From the NCBI RefSeq assembly GCF_019670005.1, contig NZ_AP019783.1, forward strand, positions 3,994,150-4,058,149: 64,000 nt of DNA, read 5' to 3'. Positions 27,101 to 36,756 of the stretch are shown piece after piece (position 1 is the first letter of the stretch; the number at the start of each line of letters is the position of its first letter). Origin of the DNA: Methylomagnum ishizawai (GTDB taxonomy: Bacteria; Pseudomonadota; Gammaproteobacteria; Methylococcales; Methylococcaceae). The notes beneath the pieces are model-generated. The model saw only the letters and a list, made by a program, of their open reading frames with translations. It searched no databases and had not been told where the DNA came from. The translations under genes and the position numbers were made by a program.

Positions 27101-28166
27101 GCTGGTCCTCGGGATGGACCGCTTGGAACCAAGCTTCGGAATCTTGGTACAGGGTTTCCCTGGACAGGCCGCTGATGGCCTCGAACGCCGGGCTGACATA
27201 GGCCACCCGCCGCTCCGGCCATTCGGTGATCCAGAAAATATCCGGCACCCGCTCGGCGAGCTGCCGGAACCGCTCCTCGCTTTCGCGCAAGGCCCGCTCG
27301 GCGAGCTTGCGCCCGCTGATGTCGCGACAGATGGTGAATATCGCCGGCTGGCCGCGCCAGGCCGAGGGGATGCCCAGGATTTCCACATCGTAGACCTTGC
27401 CATCCTTGCGCCGGTGGCGGGTCTCGAACAATTGTTGCTGATCGAAGGAGTTGGCGAAATGGGCGAACAAAGCTTCCCGCGTCCGCCACCGGTCGTCCCA
27501 GGACCAAACCGGCATCCCGACCAATTCCTCCTGCGTATACCCCAGCATGGCGGTGAAGCGGGCATTGGCCTCGATCACCCGGCAGTCGGTATCGAGGACC
27601 GCGATACCGTCCTGCGATTGTTCGAACAGGATGCGCTTACTCTCCGCCTCCTCCACCAGGGCCAACTCGGCCAGCACCCGCCCCGTGATCTCGGTGTGCG
27701 ATACCAGCGCCCCGCCCCGCTCCGAACACAGGGGCGAGACGTTCATCAGGAACCAGCGGCGCTGGACGGGCGAATGGCAGGGATATTCCATCGAAAAGCC
27801 GGGGCTTTCCCCGCGCAGCACGGCCAGGATACCGGCGCGGGCCGCTTCGGCCTCCTGGGCATCGCCGAAGCCATCGCCCCCCGAGCAGGCGGCGCAAGCC
27901 GCCAGATAATCGGTCCCGACCCAAGCCGCCGCGTCCGGGCGGGAATCGCGGCCATTGTCCTGGCCGAAGCGCACCCAAGGCTCGTTGACCGCGACGATGA
28001 TGCCATCGCGGTCCAGCACGGCGATATGGGCCGGCATGGAATCCACGATGGCGCGGCAAAGCCCCAGTTCCCGCCCGAACGGACCGGGATGCTCCGGCGG
28101 GGTGCTCGGCAGCCCTGGGGAAGGAGGTTGTGGCGCGGGGGGAGGCGAACCGGGGCCGCTGTTCAT
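24198..28166 (-). CDS. Multi-PAS hybrid sensor histidine kinase with receiver and HPt domains
   Basis: The 1322-aa protein starts with a Pro-rich 30 residues, followed by four PAS-type domains (about 35-165, 175-290, 295-415 and 450-565), the third with a PAC segment. A short coiled coil leads to the HisKA domain with H602 (NMSHEIRTP), then the HATPase ([25 protein letters not shown]). A degenerate receiver follows (about 838-955; the acceptor motif is weak), then a complete receiver with D1033 ([11 protein letters not shown]) and a HPt domain with H1184 ([12 protein letters not shown]). No membrane helix is visible, so it senses a cytoplasmic signal. The full relay ends in an HPt that could feed the two downstream response regulators. 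A second HPt-like tail (1240-1322) is uncertain. Confidence 0.9.
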   Translation of the reverse strand: MNSGPGSPPPAPQPPSPGLPSTPPEHPGPFGRELGLCRAIVDSMPAHIAVLDRDGIIVAVNEPWVRFGQDNGRDSRPDAAAWVGTDYLAACAACSGGDGFGDAQEAEAARAGILAVLRGESPGFSMEYPCHSPVQRRWFLMNVSPLCSERGGALVSHTEITGRVLAELALVEEAESKRILFEQSQDGIAVLDTDCRVIEANARFTAMLGYTQEELVGMPVWSWDDRWRTREALFAHFANSFDQQQLFETRHRRKDGKVYDVEILGIPSAWRGQPAIFTICRDISGRKLAERALRESEERFRQLAERVPDIFWITEWPERRVAYVSPAFEAISGLSRETLYQDSEAWFQAVHPEDQPRVRREFVAGLKAGRFDIEYRIVRPDGDIRWVKDMGSPVRDAAGRVYRVVGIVRDVTQRHRMIEELDRHHHHLEHLVAERTEQLREANRALLVHAEEIADLYNNAPCGYHSLGPDGTFMAVNDTELAWLGYGREEVLGRNFAEFLVPASVELFRATFPGFKRTGRVKDLEYDLVCKDGGVLPVLLSATAVRDATGAYLMSRSILFDNRERKARDQEIAQLNAELTRRAAEAEEASRAKSVFLANMSHEIRTPMSAILGLADLCLATGSGERQHGYLEKIRRAADSLLRIINDILDFSKIEAGKLTLETMEFSLEPVLDNLATLLAGQAMERGLELIFDTDDNLPQVLVGDPLRLGQILVNLVGNAIKFSERGEVVVALDLEAHHGREVELRVAVSDQGIGLTPEHRAVLFSAFSQADSSTTRRFGGTGLGLAISKRLVESMGGRIGVDSVFGRGSTFYFTVRLGLPGREAAPRPEAWRAQCRGRRALLIDGSATVRRVLAKRLAALGMAVDAHASTAAALAAVAGGGTPGYLFALVALDPPGLDGVESLRRFCRRLGSGAITHLVPMAAPAAVPPTWEGGGAALAKPVMSGHLRETLRGRLGLAREPVREAPGGGDTLVELAAPLAGADILLVEDTEINREMMADILQNLGMRPRVAGNGREALRAVARAVPEAVLMDCQMPIMDGYEATRELRKQAHLRELPIIALTAHAMANDRERCLEAGMNAYLSKPVDIPQLIRALAQWVKPRARGGVPADAPPSAAGSVQPPALPAVLPGIDLQAGLGRTGGNPPLYLRLLRKFRDSHGRDFERDCRAALDAGEFGTARRLAHSLKGVAKSLGAEPLGELAARLETALAGDGPTAAVAEDLRALCEELGGVTRGLAVLEEDGRDSAGTGPPDRTRLRAESGRLAALLLAHDVAAIACFKELSPLLSSQLDGGAVAEIQHCLDRYDFEGALTLLRKVTMLEI

Positions 28167-28267
28167 AGGGAGGGGGATAAGGGGTTCGGAACCCCTGGAA
28201 GCATAGCCAATCCCGGCGGGAAAGGTGTGGCGCGGCGACGGACGGGACCGCCGCCGACGGCCCCGTC

Positions 28268-28314
28268 CGCGCCCAAGCCTGGCTTGGGCGCGGGGGTTGG
28301 GAAGCCCGGCTTCC
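28268..28314. terminator. Tandem hairpins between lipoprotein and kinase genes
   Basis: CGCGCCCAAGCC (28268-28279) and GGCTTGGGCGCG (28281-28292) form a 12-bp palindrome around one base. GGAAGCC (28300-28306) and GGCTTCC (28308-28314) form a second. They lie downstream of the lipoprotein gene on its strand; no T-tract follows either. Confidence 0.55.
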
Positions 28315-28335
28315 GCTCCGCCGACCGGGCCGGGC

Positions 28336-28839
28336 CTAATGCCAGCCGCCGTATTGCTTGGTGGGATCGCCCTTGAAACCCGCCGAGCCGCCGGAACCGC
28401 CCGAACTTTTGCGCTGGGCGATGGCGGCCCCGGCGGCCTTGGCGAGGTTGGCCTCGGTCAGCCCGCCCAGGCCCAGGGCGGTATCGACCACCAGGGTGGT
28501 GACGGGGCTGATATCCTGGTCGGCGGCCAGATCGCTGGTGACGGCGGCTTTCAACGGAGCCGCGGCCCCCGCCGCCGTGGCGCTCAACACCACGGGATAG
28601 GCCGTGCCCGCCGGGATTTTCAGGCTGTAATGGGCGTCGCCGCCGATGTCGGCCTGGGCCACCACGGTGCCGTCGCGGTCCTTGGCTTCGATATGGCCCT
28701 GGTTGGCCGGTCCATCGTCGGTGAGGACCAGCCCCGCGATCCTGGCCTCGCCGCCGCCCGAGGCTCCGGGCGTGGAGGCGGGACCGCAGGCGGCCAGGGA
28801 CAAAGCCAGGGCGATGCAGGAAAAGAGTCTGGTATTCAT
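28336..28839 (-). CDS. Small outer-membrane-type lipoprotein of unknown function
   Basis: The 167-aa product has a lipoprotein signal peptide with lipobox LAAC and lipidated Cys at residue 18, followed by a Gly/Ser-rich spacer. The body (35-145) resembles carboxypeptidase-regulatory or Ig-like domains in composition ([43 protein letters not shown]). The end is Gly/Ser-rich ([15 protein letters not shown]). No catalytic motif is seen. The start ATG is at 28839, inside a longer open frame whose upstream part is the shadow of the exporter gene. It lies 71 bases downstream of the TauE/SafE gene and could share its transcript. Confidence 0.7.
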   Translation of the reverse strand: MNTRLFSCIALALSLAACGPASTPGASGGGEARIAGLVLTDDGPANQGHIEAKDRDGTVVAQADIGGDAHYSLKIPAGTAYPVVLSATAAGAAAPLKAAVTSDLAADQDISPVTTLVVDTALGLGGLTEANLAKAAGAAIAQRKSSGGSGGSAGFKGDPTKQYGGWH

Positions 28840-28910
28840 GGGTCTGGTGCTATGCGAAAGATCGTTATGCTTATGGAAGCGGAGCGGGAAACGCCCCGCG
28901 CCTCGGGGCG

Positions 28911-29819
28911 TCAACGCGCCTGCCCGCCCAGGGGGCGGTGCTGATGGATCAAGCCCCGCAGCCAATATAACGCCAAGATGGCGAGGGCGGTCATCAAGCC
29001 CCAGAAGAAATCCCGATGCTCCAGCACCACCCGCCGGACCTCGTCCACCACCGCCCAACTCAATTCGCGGTGGAGCAGATAGGCGGCGATGGCGATGACG
29101 AACACCCCGAAGCCGCGCCTGAGCGCATTGCCGCTGATCCGCTTGGAAAGCCAGCCGCCGACCACGCTCCCCACCACCGCCGCCCCGGTGAACAGCATCA
29201 CCAAATGCGGATCGAAGCTGACATGGCTGGCGTAGCCCGCCAGCGCCGCCGCCGAATTCATGGCGATGACCAGGAGCGAAGTCCCCACCGCCGCGTGCAT
29301 GGGCAAGCCGCCCAGCAGGTTCAAGGCCGGCACGATCACGAAACCGCCGCCCACCCCGACCAGCCCGTTCAAAGCGCCGACCAGGAAGCCATCGAACAGC
29401 ACGGCGGGCACGTTCAGCCGCCTGGGGCAGATCGGCCCGCCGGTATGGGGCTGGGTTTCGCGCCCCCGGCCCTTGAGCATCGCCGCCGCCGTCGCCAGCA
29501 TGACCAGGGCGAACAGCAGCAATAAAATATGCCCCGGCACATAGGCCGCCAGCCGCCCGCCGCCATACGCCCCCGCCATCCCGGCCAGCCCGAAGCCATA
29601 GCCGTTCTTCCAACAGACCCGCCCGCCCCGCGCGTGGCCCACCACCGCGACCAGGCTGGTCGTCCCCACCACCACCAGCGAGGTCGCGATGGCGGTCTTG
29701 GAATCGAGCCCCGCCACGTAGACCAGCACCGGCACCGTCAGGATCGACCCGCCGCCGCCGAGCAGCCCCAGCAACAAGCCGATCACCCCCGCCAAACCCA
29801 GCATCAAGCCCATATCCAC
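28911..29819 (-). CDS. TauE/SafE (TSUP) family sulfite/sulfonate exporter
   Basis: The 302-aa membrane protein has two inverted-repeat halves. Each starts with a glycine-rich loop: GLLLGLLGGGGSILTVPVL near residue 15 and GALNGLVGVGGGFVIVPAL near 150. About eight hydrophobic segments can be drawn. The family moves sulfite, sulfoacetate or thiosulfate-like anions across the inner membrane. The gene starts 34 bases after the persulfide dioxygenase gene on the same strand, so it probably exports the sulfite that enzyme makes. Confidence 0.88.
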   Translation of the reverse strand: MDMGLMLGLAGVIGLLLGLLGGGGSILTVPVLVYVAGLDSKTAIATSLVVVGTTSLVAVVGHARGGRVCWKNGYGFGLAGMAGAYGGGRLAAYVPGHILLLLFALVMLATAAAMLKGRGRETQPHTGGPICPRRLNVPAVLFDGFLVGALNGLVGVGGGFVIVPALNLLGGLPMHAAVGTSLLVIAMNSAAALAGYASHVSFDPHLVMLFTGAAVVGSVVGGWLSKRISGNALRRGFGVFVIAIAAYLLHRELSWAVVDEVRRVVLEHRDFFWGLMTALAILALYWLRGLIHQHRPLGGQAR

Positions 29820-29853
29820 CTCCGGCTCCCCGGTCGGCCATCAAGGCAAGCCA

Positions 29854-30558
29854 TCACCCCTGGCGCGGCACGGGTGCCCGGCCACAGGCCTGGTTGGCGG
29901 GCAGGGCTTGGTCGATGTACTTGGGATAGGGCAAATCCAAAGCCCGCATCAGGGCGATGAATGCCTCGCGGGTCTTGCCGCCGCCGAGCCGGGGATTCTT
30001 GGCCTGTTCCTGGCCGATGGTGGAGACGGTATTGCCCGCGTAATCATGGCCGGGATAGACCAGGGTATCGGGCGGCAAGGTAAAGAGCTGGCGCTGGATG
30101 CTGTCGTACAAACGCCCGGCGTCGCCCTGCTGGAAATCGGTGCGTCCGCAACCGCCGATGAACAAGGCGTCGCCGGTGAACACCCGGTCGGCCATGGCGT
30201 AGCTGACGCAGCCGCCGGTATGGCCGGGCGTGTGCAGCACCCGGAATTCCAGGTCGCCCACCTGCAAGGGCACGCCATCGGTGACCAGGAGGTCGGCGCA
30301 CATCGCCCCGGCGTCGCGGTGGACCACGCTCTTGCTGCCGAAGCGCTCGCGCAACAGGCCGGACGCGGTGATGTGGTCGGCGTGGACGTGGGTTTCCAGG
30401 GTATAGACCAGGGTCAGGCCGAGTTCGGCCAGCAAGCGGGCGTAGGTTTCCAACTCGCTGGCGACGGGATCGATCAAGACCGCGCGGCGGGTGCGTTCGC
30501 AGCCCAAAAGGTAGGTGTAGGTGCAGGTATCGGCTTCGAATAGCTGGCGGAAGATCAT
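29854..30558 (-). CDS. ETHE1-type persulfide dioxygenase (metallo-beta-lactamase fold)
   Basis: The enzyme oxidises glutathione persulfide to sulfite with a single iron. The 234-aa protein has the family motif THVHADH (H57, H59, D61, H62), the iron ligands H113 (HTPGHTGG) and D130 (FTGDALF), and H171 (YPGHDY). The GGCGRTDFQQGD stretch near 135-146 is the ETHE1 hallmark that separates it from glyoxalase II. The ATG at 30558 has GGAG nine bases upstream. Transcribed with the TauE/SafE exporter. Confidence 0.92.
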   Translation of the reverse strand: MIFRQLFEADTCTYTYLLGCERTRRAVLIDPVASELETYARLLAELGLTLVYTLETHVHADHITASGLLRERFGSKSVVHRDAGAMCADLLVTDGVPLQVGDLEFRVLHTPGHTGGCVSYAMADRVFTGDALFIGGCGRTDFQQGDAGRLYDSIQRQLFTLPPDTLVYPGHDYAGNTVSTIGQEQAKNPRLGGGKTREAFIALMRALDLPYPKYIDQALPANQACGRAPVPRQG

Positions 30559-30886
30559 GGTGCTGCTCCGATGGGGTGGGCCTGTGGCGACAGGCGGCGC
30601 TGATGGTGGAGAAAGAGACAAGCTCCGTGCCAAAGCCCGGCGCGGCGTGGAACCGGGAATCCGGCCAATGATCGATGGGATGGGATGGCGGGAGAAAAGG
30701 GGCATGACTCGTTTCAATATGTTTCCTACGCAACGCTGCGCAACGCCATCCGCGTTTCATGCGACGGGCCGGGCCTTTCACTATCATCCCGCTTGGGCCT
30801 GGAGCGGTACCCCGCCCTCCATGCTGGCCCACATGCAGCGCATACAGGATAATCCAGCTCTCCATAGCCCATCCCCATAGCACGCC
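30559..30886. other. Divergent intergenic region
   Basis: These 328 bases separate the minus-strand dioxygenase from the plus-strand CinA-like gene. I see no gene or clear regulatory site. Confidence 0.5.
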
Positions 30887-32101
30887 ATGACCCCACCCCA
30901 AGCCGAAATCTTCTCCCAAGGCGACGAAGTCGTCACCGGCGAAATCGCCGACACCAACGCCGCCTGGCTCTCGCGCGAACTGGTGCCGATGGGCTTCCAA
31001 GTCGCCCGCCACAGCGCCGTGGGCGACCGGCTCGACGCCCTCGTCAACCTCCTGCGCGAAATCTCGGCCCGCGCCGACCTCTGCCTGTGCAGCGGCGGCC
31101 TGGGGCCGACCTGCGACGACCTCACCGCCGAGGCGGTCGCCCGCGCCTTCGACCTGCCCTTGCGGGAAGACCCGGAAGCTTTGCATCAGATCGAAGCCTT
31201 CTTCGCCCGCTCGGGCCGGCCCATGCCCGCCGTCAACCGCAAGCAGGCTTGGCTGCCCCAAGGTGCGGAACGGCTGGACAACCGCTGGGGCACGGCTCCC
31301 GGCTTCGCGGTGCAAGCCGGGCGCTGCCGCTTCGTGTTCATGCCGGGCGTGCCGGGCGAAATGAAAGCCCTATTCGGCCAGTGGGTGAAACCGGATTTGG
31401 CGCGGCGCTACGCCCTGAACCCCGAAAAGCTGGTGATCCTCCGCACCGTCGGCGTGGGCGAATCGGCCTTGCAGGAATTATTGGAGCCGGTGGAACTGCC
31501 ACCCGGCGTGCGGCTGGGTTTTAGGGCCGGTGGGCCGGAGAACCAAGTGAAGCTGCTGTTCCCGGCGGATTGCCCGGAGGAGCAACGGGAAGCCACGGTG
31601 CGGCGGGCCATGGCGGCGATTGGGGAAGCCGTTTACGCCATCGGCGGCGACGAAGAACCCGACAGCGGCCTCGAAGCCGTGGCCGGAAAGAATCTCGACG
31701 CCCGCCGCGCCAAGCTGTTCATCGTCGAGGCGGCGAGCGGCGGGCTGTTGGCGAGCCGCTGCGCGGGGCGGGAGTGGCTGCTGGGTACGCTGGCCGCGTC
31801 CCAACCGGAAACCCTGCACCGCTGGCTGGGCGGGAAACCGGAAGGCGACGGCCCGCGTGTCGCCGCCACCCTGGCCGTGATGGCCCTGGCGCGGAGCGGG
31901 GCGGATTTCGCGCTGGCGCAATTCGCCGAGCCGGACGCGCTCAAGGAAGATTCCGGCCCCGCTGCGGTGCATTTCGCACTGGCCGGATCGAACCGGCTGT
32001 GGCAGGAAAGCCGGACGGTTTCGGGCAATCCGCAACGCAAGCGGCTGGGTGCCGCCGCGTTGGCTTTGGATTTCTTGCGCAGGCGCTTGCCCGGCGGGTG
32101 A
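30887..32101 (+). CDS. CinA-like protein with degenerate amidase domain
   Basis: The 404-aa protein has the N-terminal CinA/MoCF domain (about 5-170): GDEVVTGEIADTNAAWLSREL and SGGLGPTCDDLTAEAVA match the family's pyrophosphatase-like segment. A middle domain (175-250) follows. The C-terminal region (about 275-400) aligns in shape with the PncC nicotinamide-mononucleotide deamidase, but the catalytic segment AESCTGG is VEAASGG here (280-286), so the active-site serine is Ala. The amidase half is probably inactive; the first domain may still act on ADP-ribose or related pyrophosphates. I give no symbol because of this loss. Confidence 0.85.
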   Translation: MTPPQAEIFSQGDEVVTGEIADTNAAWLSRELVPMGFQVARHSAVGDRLDALVNLLREISARADLCLCSGGLGPTCDDLTAEAVARAFDLPLREDPEALHQIEAFFARSGRPMPAVNRKQAWLPQGAERLDNRWGTAPGFAVQAGRCRFVFMPGVPGEMKALFGQWVKPDLARRYALNPEKLVILRTVGVGESALQELLEPVELPPGVRLGFRAGGPENQVKLLFPADCPEEQREATVRRAMAAIGEAVYAIGGDEEPDSGLEAVAGKNLDARRAKLFIVEAASGGLLASRCAGREWLLGTLAASQPETLHRWLGGKPEGDGPRVAATLAVMALARSGADFALAQFAEPDALKEDSGPAAVHFALAGSNRLWQESRTVSGNPQRKRLGAAALALDFLRRRLPGG

Positions 32102-32108
32102 ACCCGCC

Positions 32109-33485
32109 TCAGTACAAGGTGGCCCCGCCGTTCTTGGCGGCGACGAAATCGGCGTAATCCTGCTCGACCTGGGCGGTATAGCCCAGGGCGAAGTTGAGGA
32201 TTTCGGTCTTGAAGGCCGAACCGTTCGCGCCGATCACATCGGTGATTTCCTTATCCATGCTGGAAGCGATCAGGGTGGAATCGTAATCCTTGTCCGCAAG
32301 GGCGTGGTTCTTCGCCACCGCCTGCCCCATGTATTTCACCGCGTCGTTGAACTTGGTGTAGGTGGTCAGCAAGGTGTAATCGAAATCCTCCTGGTACGGC
32401 GAACGCTCGTGCAGGTAGAACGCCATGCCGTTCATACTGGTCGAGCCCACTAACACATCGGCGTTGTTCAGCAAGGCCTTATGGCTCATCGCGACGCGGA
32501 CGCCGTTGTGGTAGCCATAGGCCGAGGCCGGCATCGCGCCCGGTGCGGCAAGGGCGGCCGCGCTGTCGGATTCCTGTTTCATTTCCAAGATCACGTCGTC
32601 GCTGGTCGCGGTGGACGGTCCCTCGATCAACAGATAGTAACGATAGCGCCCCAGGCTGCCGGTGCCCGCGCCCAGGCGCAGGGCCGCACCCTTGAGGGTG
32701 TAGAAGCTATTGGCATAGCGCTTGGAGGAAGCGATGGAGCCGATATAGCCGGGCATGGCCGCATTGAGGGCGGACAAAGTCGCGCTATTGACCAGTTGCA
32801 AGGTGCTGGACGCCACGAACTGACGCACCCCGGAAGTCACGGCGGTGTATTTCGCCAGGAGGTTGGAACGGGTCTTGGCATCCGCCGCCTGGATGGCGTC
32901 CTTGACCACGCCGTTGGTGTTGGCCGTGGTCAGGCGCCAGGTCTTCTCGTTGTCGTTGCCCTTGAAGGCGGCGATCTGGGTGAGGTAGGCATCGACGAAA
33001 TTCTTGACCAGGGATTGGCGGTCACTGCTGGCAATGCCGTTTTCCTTGGCGGCGAGGACGATGGCGACCGCCATGCGGCGGATATCCCAGACATAGGGCC
33101 CCCAATAAGCCTCGTCGAAATCGTTGGTGTCGAACACCGCGTTGCCGTTGGCGTCGCGGAAACCGCCCAGGTTCTGCATATGCATATCGCCTTCCAGCCA
33201 CGCCCCGTCGGTTAGGTAATTACTGAAATACGAGGTCGGCCAAACCGCTGTGTTCGCCATATCGGCGTAGAACAGATGGGCCGTGCCCCGGTAAAAATAG
33301 AAGGCACCCTGAGCCATCTTGTCCATCTTGATCGCCAACTCCCCTGGCAGGTTGGCGGCGAAGGGATGGTTGTAGGCGTAGATTTTCTGCACCAACCAGG
33401 ATTGGCGGCTGGTGGCGGCTTCGGCACCGGTGGCGAGCGCAAGCAGGGCGAGCAGCCCGGCGGTGAGGGTGGTGCGGATGGACAT
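32109..33485 (-). CDS. Exported DUF2252-family protein
   Basis: DUF2252 proteins look like distant kinases of unknown substrate. The 458-aa product has FYRGTAHLFYADM near residues 59-71, EGDMHMQNLGGF near 95-106, and NDFDEAYWGPYVWDIRRMAVA near 117-137; the HMQN..DFDE pattern recalls the catalytic loop and metal-binding Asp of kinases. Unusually, it has a clean Sec signal peptide (MSIRTTLTAGLLALLALATGAEA). The start ATG 33485 has AAGGGGAA upstream; the open frame beyond lacks coding character. It converges with the CinA-like gene, seven bases apart. Confidence 0.75.
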   Translation of the reverse strand: MSIRTTLTAGLLALLALATGAEAATSRQSWLVQKIYAYNHPFAANLPGELAIKMDKMAQGAFYFYRGTAHLFYADMANTAVWPTSYFSNYLTDGAWLEGDMHMQNLGGFRDANGNAVFDTNDFDEAYWGPYVWDIRRMAVAIVLAAKENGIASSDRQSLVKNFVDAYLTQIAAFKGNDNEKTWRLTTANTNGVVKDAIQAADAKTRSNLLAKYTAVTSGVRQFVASSTLQLVNSATLSALNAAMPGYIGSIASSKRYANSFYTLKGAALRLGAGTGSLGRYRYYLLIEGPSTATSDDVILEMKQESDSAAALAAPGAMPASAYGYHNGVRVAMSHKALLNNADVLVGSTSMNGMAFYLHERSPYQEDFDYTLLTTYTKFNDAVKYMGQAVAKNHALADKDYDSTLIASSMDKEITDVIGANGSAFKTEILNFALGYTAQVEQDYADFVAAKNGGATLY

Positions 33486-33620
33486 GATGGGGTTCCCCTT
33501 GCAAAAAAGCGCGGACTGTAACCTCTTCCGGGGCGGGGCCGTCACCTTTGGACGGTGACGGTTGTGTGAACAGGCCGGGGACGCTTGGCCTGCCAGCACC
33601 GCGCTATCCCAGGACGATGC

Positions 33621-34229
33621 TCACCCCGAGTTCCGCACACCCACCTTATCCAACACAAACAACCGATCCATCCCGCCGCAAATCGCTCCGCTATGGCGCA
33701 GCGCGGGCCGGTAAGCCGCGAACAACTCATCCAGCGCTTCCGGCGTGAAGCGGAAATACCCGTCCGCCATGCCCTCGGTCCGCATGGCCCAGGCGATGAC
33801 CGGCGCGACCCCCGGCAGTTTGGAGCGGGTCAGGCTCCACACCGATTCCGAAATGATCAAGCGTTGTTCCGCCGCCGCGTACAGCCGGGCCAGCATCTCC
33901 TCCACCCGCGGGTGGAACTGGTACAGGCTGACCTGGCACACCACGACCTGGGATTTGGGCAAAGGCCCCTTGCCCACATCGAAATATTCCACCGGCCTGC
34001 CGCGCCGCCGGGCGCTACGCAGGAAAGCCCGGCTGCGGTCCAGGCCAAGATAGCGGGTTCCTTCCGGCAAATACCGGCTCAACGCCCCGTCGCCGCAGCA
34101 TACATCCAACACCCCGGCCCCTTCCGGCACCCATCGCGCCACCGCCCGGAACCGCTCGTCGCGGTGACGCCGGTAGGTGAGCGCCATCAGCGCGTGATAA
34201 AACCGGCTGTTCGAGTAGAAAAGTGGCAT
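33621..34229 (-). CDS. Class I SAM-dependent methyltransferase, substrate unknown
   Basis: The 202-aa protein has SAM-binding motif I VLDVCCGDGALSRYL near residues 40-54 and a motif II acidic residue in YLGLDRSRAF. It resembles small-molecule or lipid methyltransferases of the UbiE/Methyltransf_11 type. No neighbour clarifies the substrate. It ends 135 bases after the DUF2252 gene begins. Confidence 0.8.
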   Translation of the reverse strand: MPLFYSNSRFYHALMALTYRRHRDERFRAVARWVPEGAGVLDVCCGDGALSRYLPEGTRYLGLDRSRAFLRSARRRGRPVEYFDVGKGPLPKSQVVVCQVSLYQFHPRVEEMLARLYAAAEQRLIISESVWSLTRSKLPGVAPVIAWAMRTEGMADGYFRFTPEALDELFAAYRPALRHSGAICGGMDRLFVLDKVGVRNSG

Positions 34230-34271
34230 ATGACCCTCCCTGTGGCTTGAATTCGATCCCGATCCGCTGGC

Positions 34272-36542
34272 TCAGACCTGCACCTCGACCCGATCCACCC
34301 GCTGGAATCCACGCGGCAGATGATTCCCCTTGCGGCCCCGTGTCCCCTGATAGTGGGCGAGATCGTTGGCCGACAGGCCGATATGGCGCTTGCCGCAATA
34401 GAGCTTCAGCCCCGCGCCCGGCGGCACCGCCACCAGATGCAGCACATAATCCTGCCGCGCCGCCAAATCCCCGCCATCCACCTGGATCAGCTTATTGCCC
34501 TTGCCCTTGGCCAATACCGGAATCTCGGTCATCGGGAACACCAACAAGCGTCCCTGCGCCGTCACCACGGCGACGGTTTCGGTGTCCGGTGCCAGCACCC
34601 GCAGCGGCGGCAAGGCTTCCGAATGCTCGGGGAGGGTCAAGACCAGCTTGCCGGTGCGGTTCTTGGTGTATAGCTCCTTGAGCTGGGTCAGGAAGCCATA
34701 GCCGCTGTCGGTCGCCAACAAATACCAATCCTCGTCGCCGCCGGTCAGCACGGTTTTGAACACCGCGCCCGGCGGCGGGTTGAGCCGGCCGGTCAAGGGT
34801 TCGCCCTGGGTGCGGGCCGATGGCAGTTCGTGGGCGGGCACGGCGTAGCTGCGCCCGGTCGAATCCAAGAAATAGGCCGGTTGATTGCTGCGTCCCGGCG
34901 CGGCCATCAGGAAGGCGTCGCCGGAACGATAGGCCAGGGTACCGGCGTCGATATCGTGGCCCTTGGCGGCGCGGACCCAGCCTTTTTCCGACAGGATCAC
35001 CGTGACCGGCTCGCTGGCGATGACCTGGGTGGCGTCCAAGGCCTGGGCCGCCTGCCGGGCCACGATGGGCGAACGGCGGGCATCGCCGTAGCGTTCGGCG
35101 TCCTGCCGCAATTCCTGCTTGATGAGCGCTTTGAGCTTGTCGGGTGAATCCAAGGTCGCTTGCAGCATGGCCCGCTCCCGTTCCAAATCGGCCTGTTCGC
35201 CGCGAATCTTCATTTCCTCCAGCTTGGCGAGATGGCGCAGCTTGATATCGAGGATGGCCTCGGCCTGGATTTCGCTCAGGCCGAACCGCGCCATCAACAC
35301 CGGCTTGGGTTCGTCCTCGCGGCGGATGATGGCGATCACCTCGTCGATATTGAGGAAGGCGGTCAGCAAGCCCGCGAGGATATGCAAACGGGCCTCGACC
35401 TTGTCCAGCCGGAATTCCAGGCGCTTACGGACGGTGGCGGTGCGGTAGTCCAGCCATTCCGCCAGGATGGCGCGGAGGTTCTTGACCTGGGGTTTGCCAT
35501 TCAGGCCGATCATGTTGAGGTTGACCCGGTAGCTGCGCTCCAGGTCGGTGGTCGCGAACAAATGCGACATCAAGGACTCGGCCTCGACCTTGCGGCCCTT
35601 GGGCATGACGACGATGCGGGTAGGGTTTTCGTGGTCGGATTCGTCGCGCAGGTCTTCGACCATGGGGAGCTTCTTGGCCTGCATCTGGGCGGCGATCTGG
35701 GCCATGATGTCGTTGCCGGACACTTGGTGCGGCAGGGCGGTGACGACGATATTGCCCTCCTCCACTTCCCAACGCGCCCGCAGGCGCACCGAGCCATTGC
35801 CGGTCCGGTACAGGCGCAGGAGGTCGTCGCGGGGCGTGACCAGTTCGGCCTCGGTGGTGAAATCGGGGCCGCGGATGACTTCGCACAGTTCTTCCAGCGT
35901 GGTCTCGGGCTGGTCGAGCAGCAGCACGCAGCCCTCGACCACTTCGCGGAGGTTGTGCGGCGGAATATCGGTCGCCATGCCGACGGCGATGCCGGTGGTG
36001 CCGTTCAACAACACATTGGGCAGCCGGGCGGGCAACAGGGCCGGTTCGTCCAGGGTGCCATCGAAATTGGGCACCCACTCCACCGTGCCCTGCTCCAATT
36101 CGGCCAGCAGGGTCTGGGCATAGGGCGTCAATTTGGCCTCGGTGTAGCGCATGGCGGCGAAGGACTTGGGGTCGTCGGGCGAACCCCAGTTGCCCTGCCC
36201 GTCCACCAAGGGATAGCGGTAGGAAAACGGCTGGGCCATCAACACCATGGCTTCGTAGCAGGCGGAATCGCCGTGCGGATGATATTTGCCCAAGACGTCG
36301 CCCACGGTGCGGGCCGATTTCTTGTACTTGGCCTGGGCCGAGAGTCCCAGTTCCGACATGGCGTAGACGATGCGCCGCTGCACCGGCTTGAGCCCGTCGG
36401 CGATGTTGGGGAGGGCGCGGTCGAGGATGACGTACATGGAATAATCGAGGTACGCCTTCTCGGTGAAATCCTTGAGGGGAATCTGTTCGTGGGTAATCGC
36501 GTTCACGGGTTTGGAATCGGCTGATGGCAAGGCGGGCACCAA
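34272..36542 (-). CDS. parC: DNA topoisomerase IV subunit A
   Basis: ParC decatenates daughter chromosomes with ParE. The 756-aa product has the GyrA/ParC core with [25 protein letters not shown] (34-58), [15 protein letters not shown] (86-100) and active-site tyrosine Y133 in [10 protein letters not shown]. The C-terminal part (about 500-750) has beta-pinwheel repeats; the length is that of ParC rather than GyrA (about 870). The longest frame starts with TTG at 36542; a GTG at 36539 is an equally good start, with AGG 8-11 bases upstream. parE is not in the window. Confidence 0.92.
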   Translation of the reverse strand: MVPALPSADSKPVNAITHEQIPLKDFTEKAYLDYSMYVILDRALPNIADGLKPVQRRIVYAMSELGLSAQAKYKKSARTVGDVLGKYHPHGDSACYEAMVLMAQPFSYRYPLVDGQGNWGSPDDPKSFAAMRYTEAKLTPYAQTLLAELEQGTVEWVPNFDGTLDEPALLPARLPNVLLNGTTGIAVGMATDIPPHNLREVVEGCVLLLDQPETTLEELCEVIRGPDFTTEAELVTPRDDLLRLYRTGNGSVRLRARWEVEEGNIVVTALPHQVSGNDIMAQIAAQMQAKKLPMVEDLRDESDHENPTRIVVMPKGRKVEAESLMSHLFATTDLERSYRVNLNMIGLNGKPQVKNLRAILAEWLDYRTATVRKRLEFRLDKVEARLHILAGLLTAFLNIDEVIAIIRREDEPKPVLMARFGLSEIQAEAILDIKLRHLAKLEEMKIRGEQADLERERAMLQATLDSPDKLKALIKQELRQDAERYGDARRSPIVARQAAQALDATQVIASEPVTVILSEKGWVRAAKGHDIDAGTLAYRSGDAFLMAAPGRSNQPAYFLDSTGRSYAVPAHELPSARTQGEPLTGRLNPPPGAVFKTVLTGGDEDWYLLATDSGYGFLTQLKELYTKNRTGKLVLTLPEHSEALPPLRVLAPDTETVAVVTAQGRLLVFPMTEIPVLAKGKGNKLIQVDGGDLAARQDYVLHLVAVPPGAGLKLYCGKRHIGLSANDLAHYQGTRGRKGNHLPRGFQRVDRVEVQV

Positions 36543-36756
36543 AGCGGCACCTGGAAGCGGGGGGATTTTAGCGGGTTCGGGTGAAGCTTGTGGTATCGCA
36601 TCGACCGGACCCGCAGGATCCGCCCCTCATCGGTCGCTAGCGGCGGCACATAGGGCCTGGGTGGAATCTGGGAATCCAGGCAACTAGACGCCTGGATTCG
36701 GCGAATATTCGTCCAGCCCACATGGTAGAGGCTGTCGATTCAAAATGGATAAGGCA

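Noticed and set aside
23970-28376. Long plus-strand frames opposite the hybrid kinase
   Set aside because: They run opposite a protein with clear PAS, HisKA, HATPase, receiver and HPt motifs.
28840-29844. Upstream part of the frame containing the lipoprotein
   Set aside because: It overlaps the TauE/SafE gene in another frame and is not protein-like; the lipoprotein begins at 28839.
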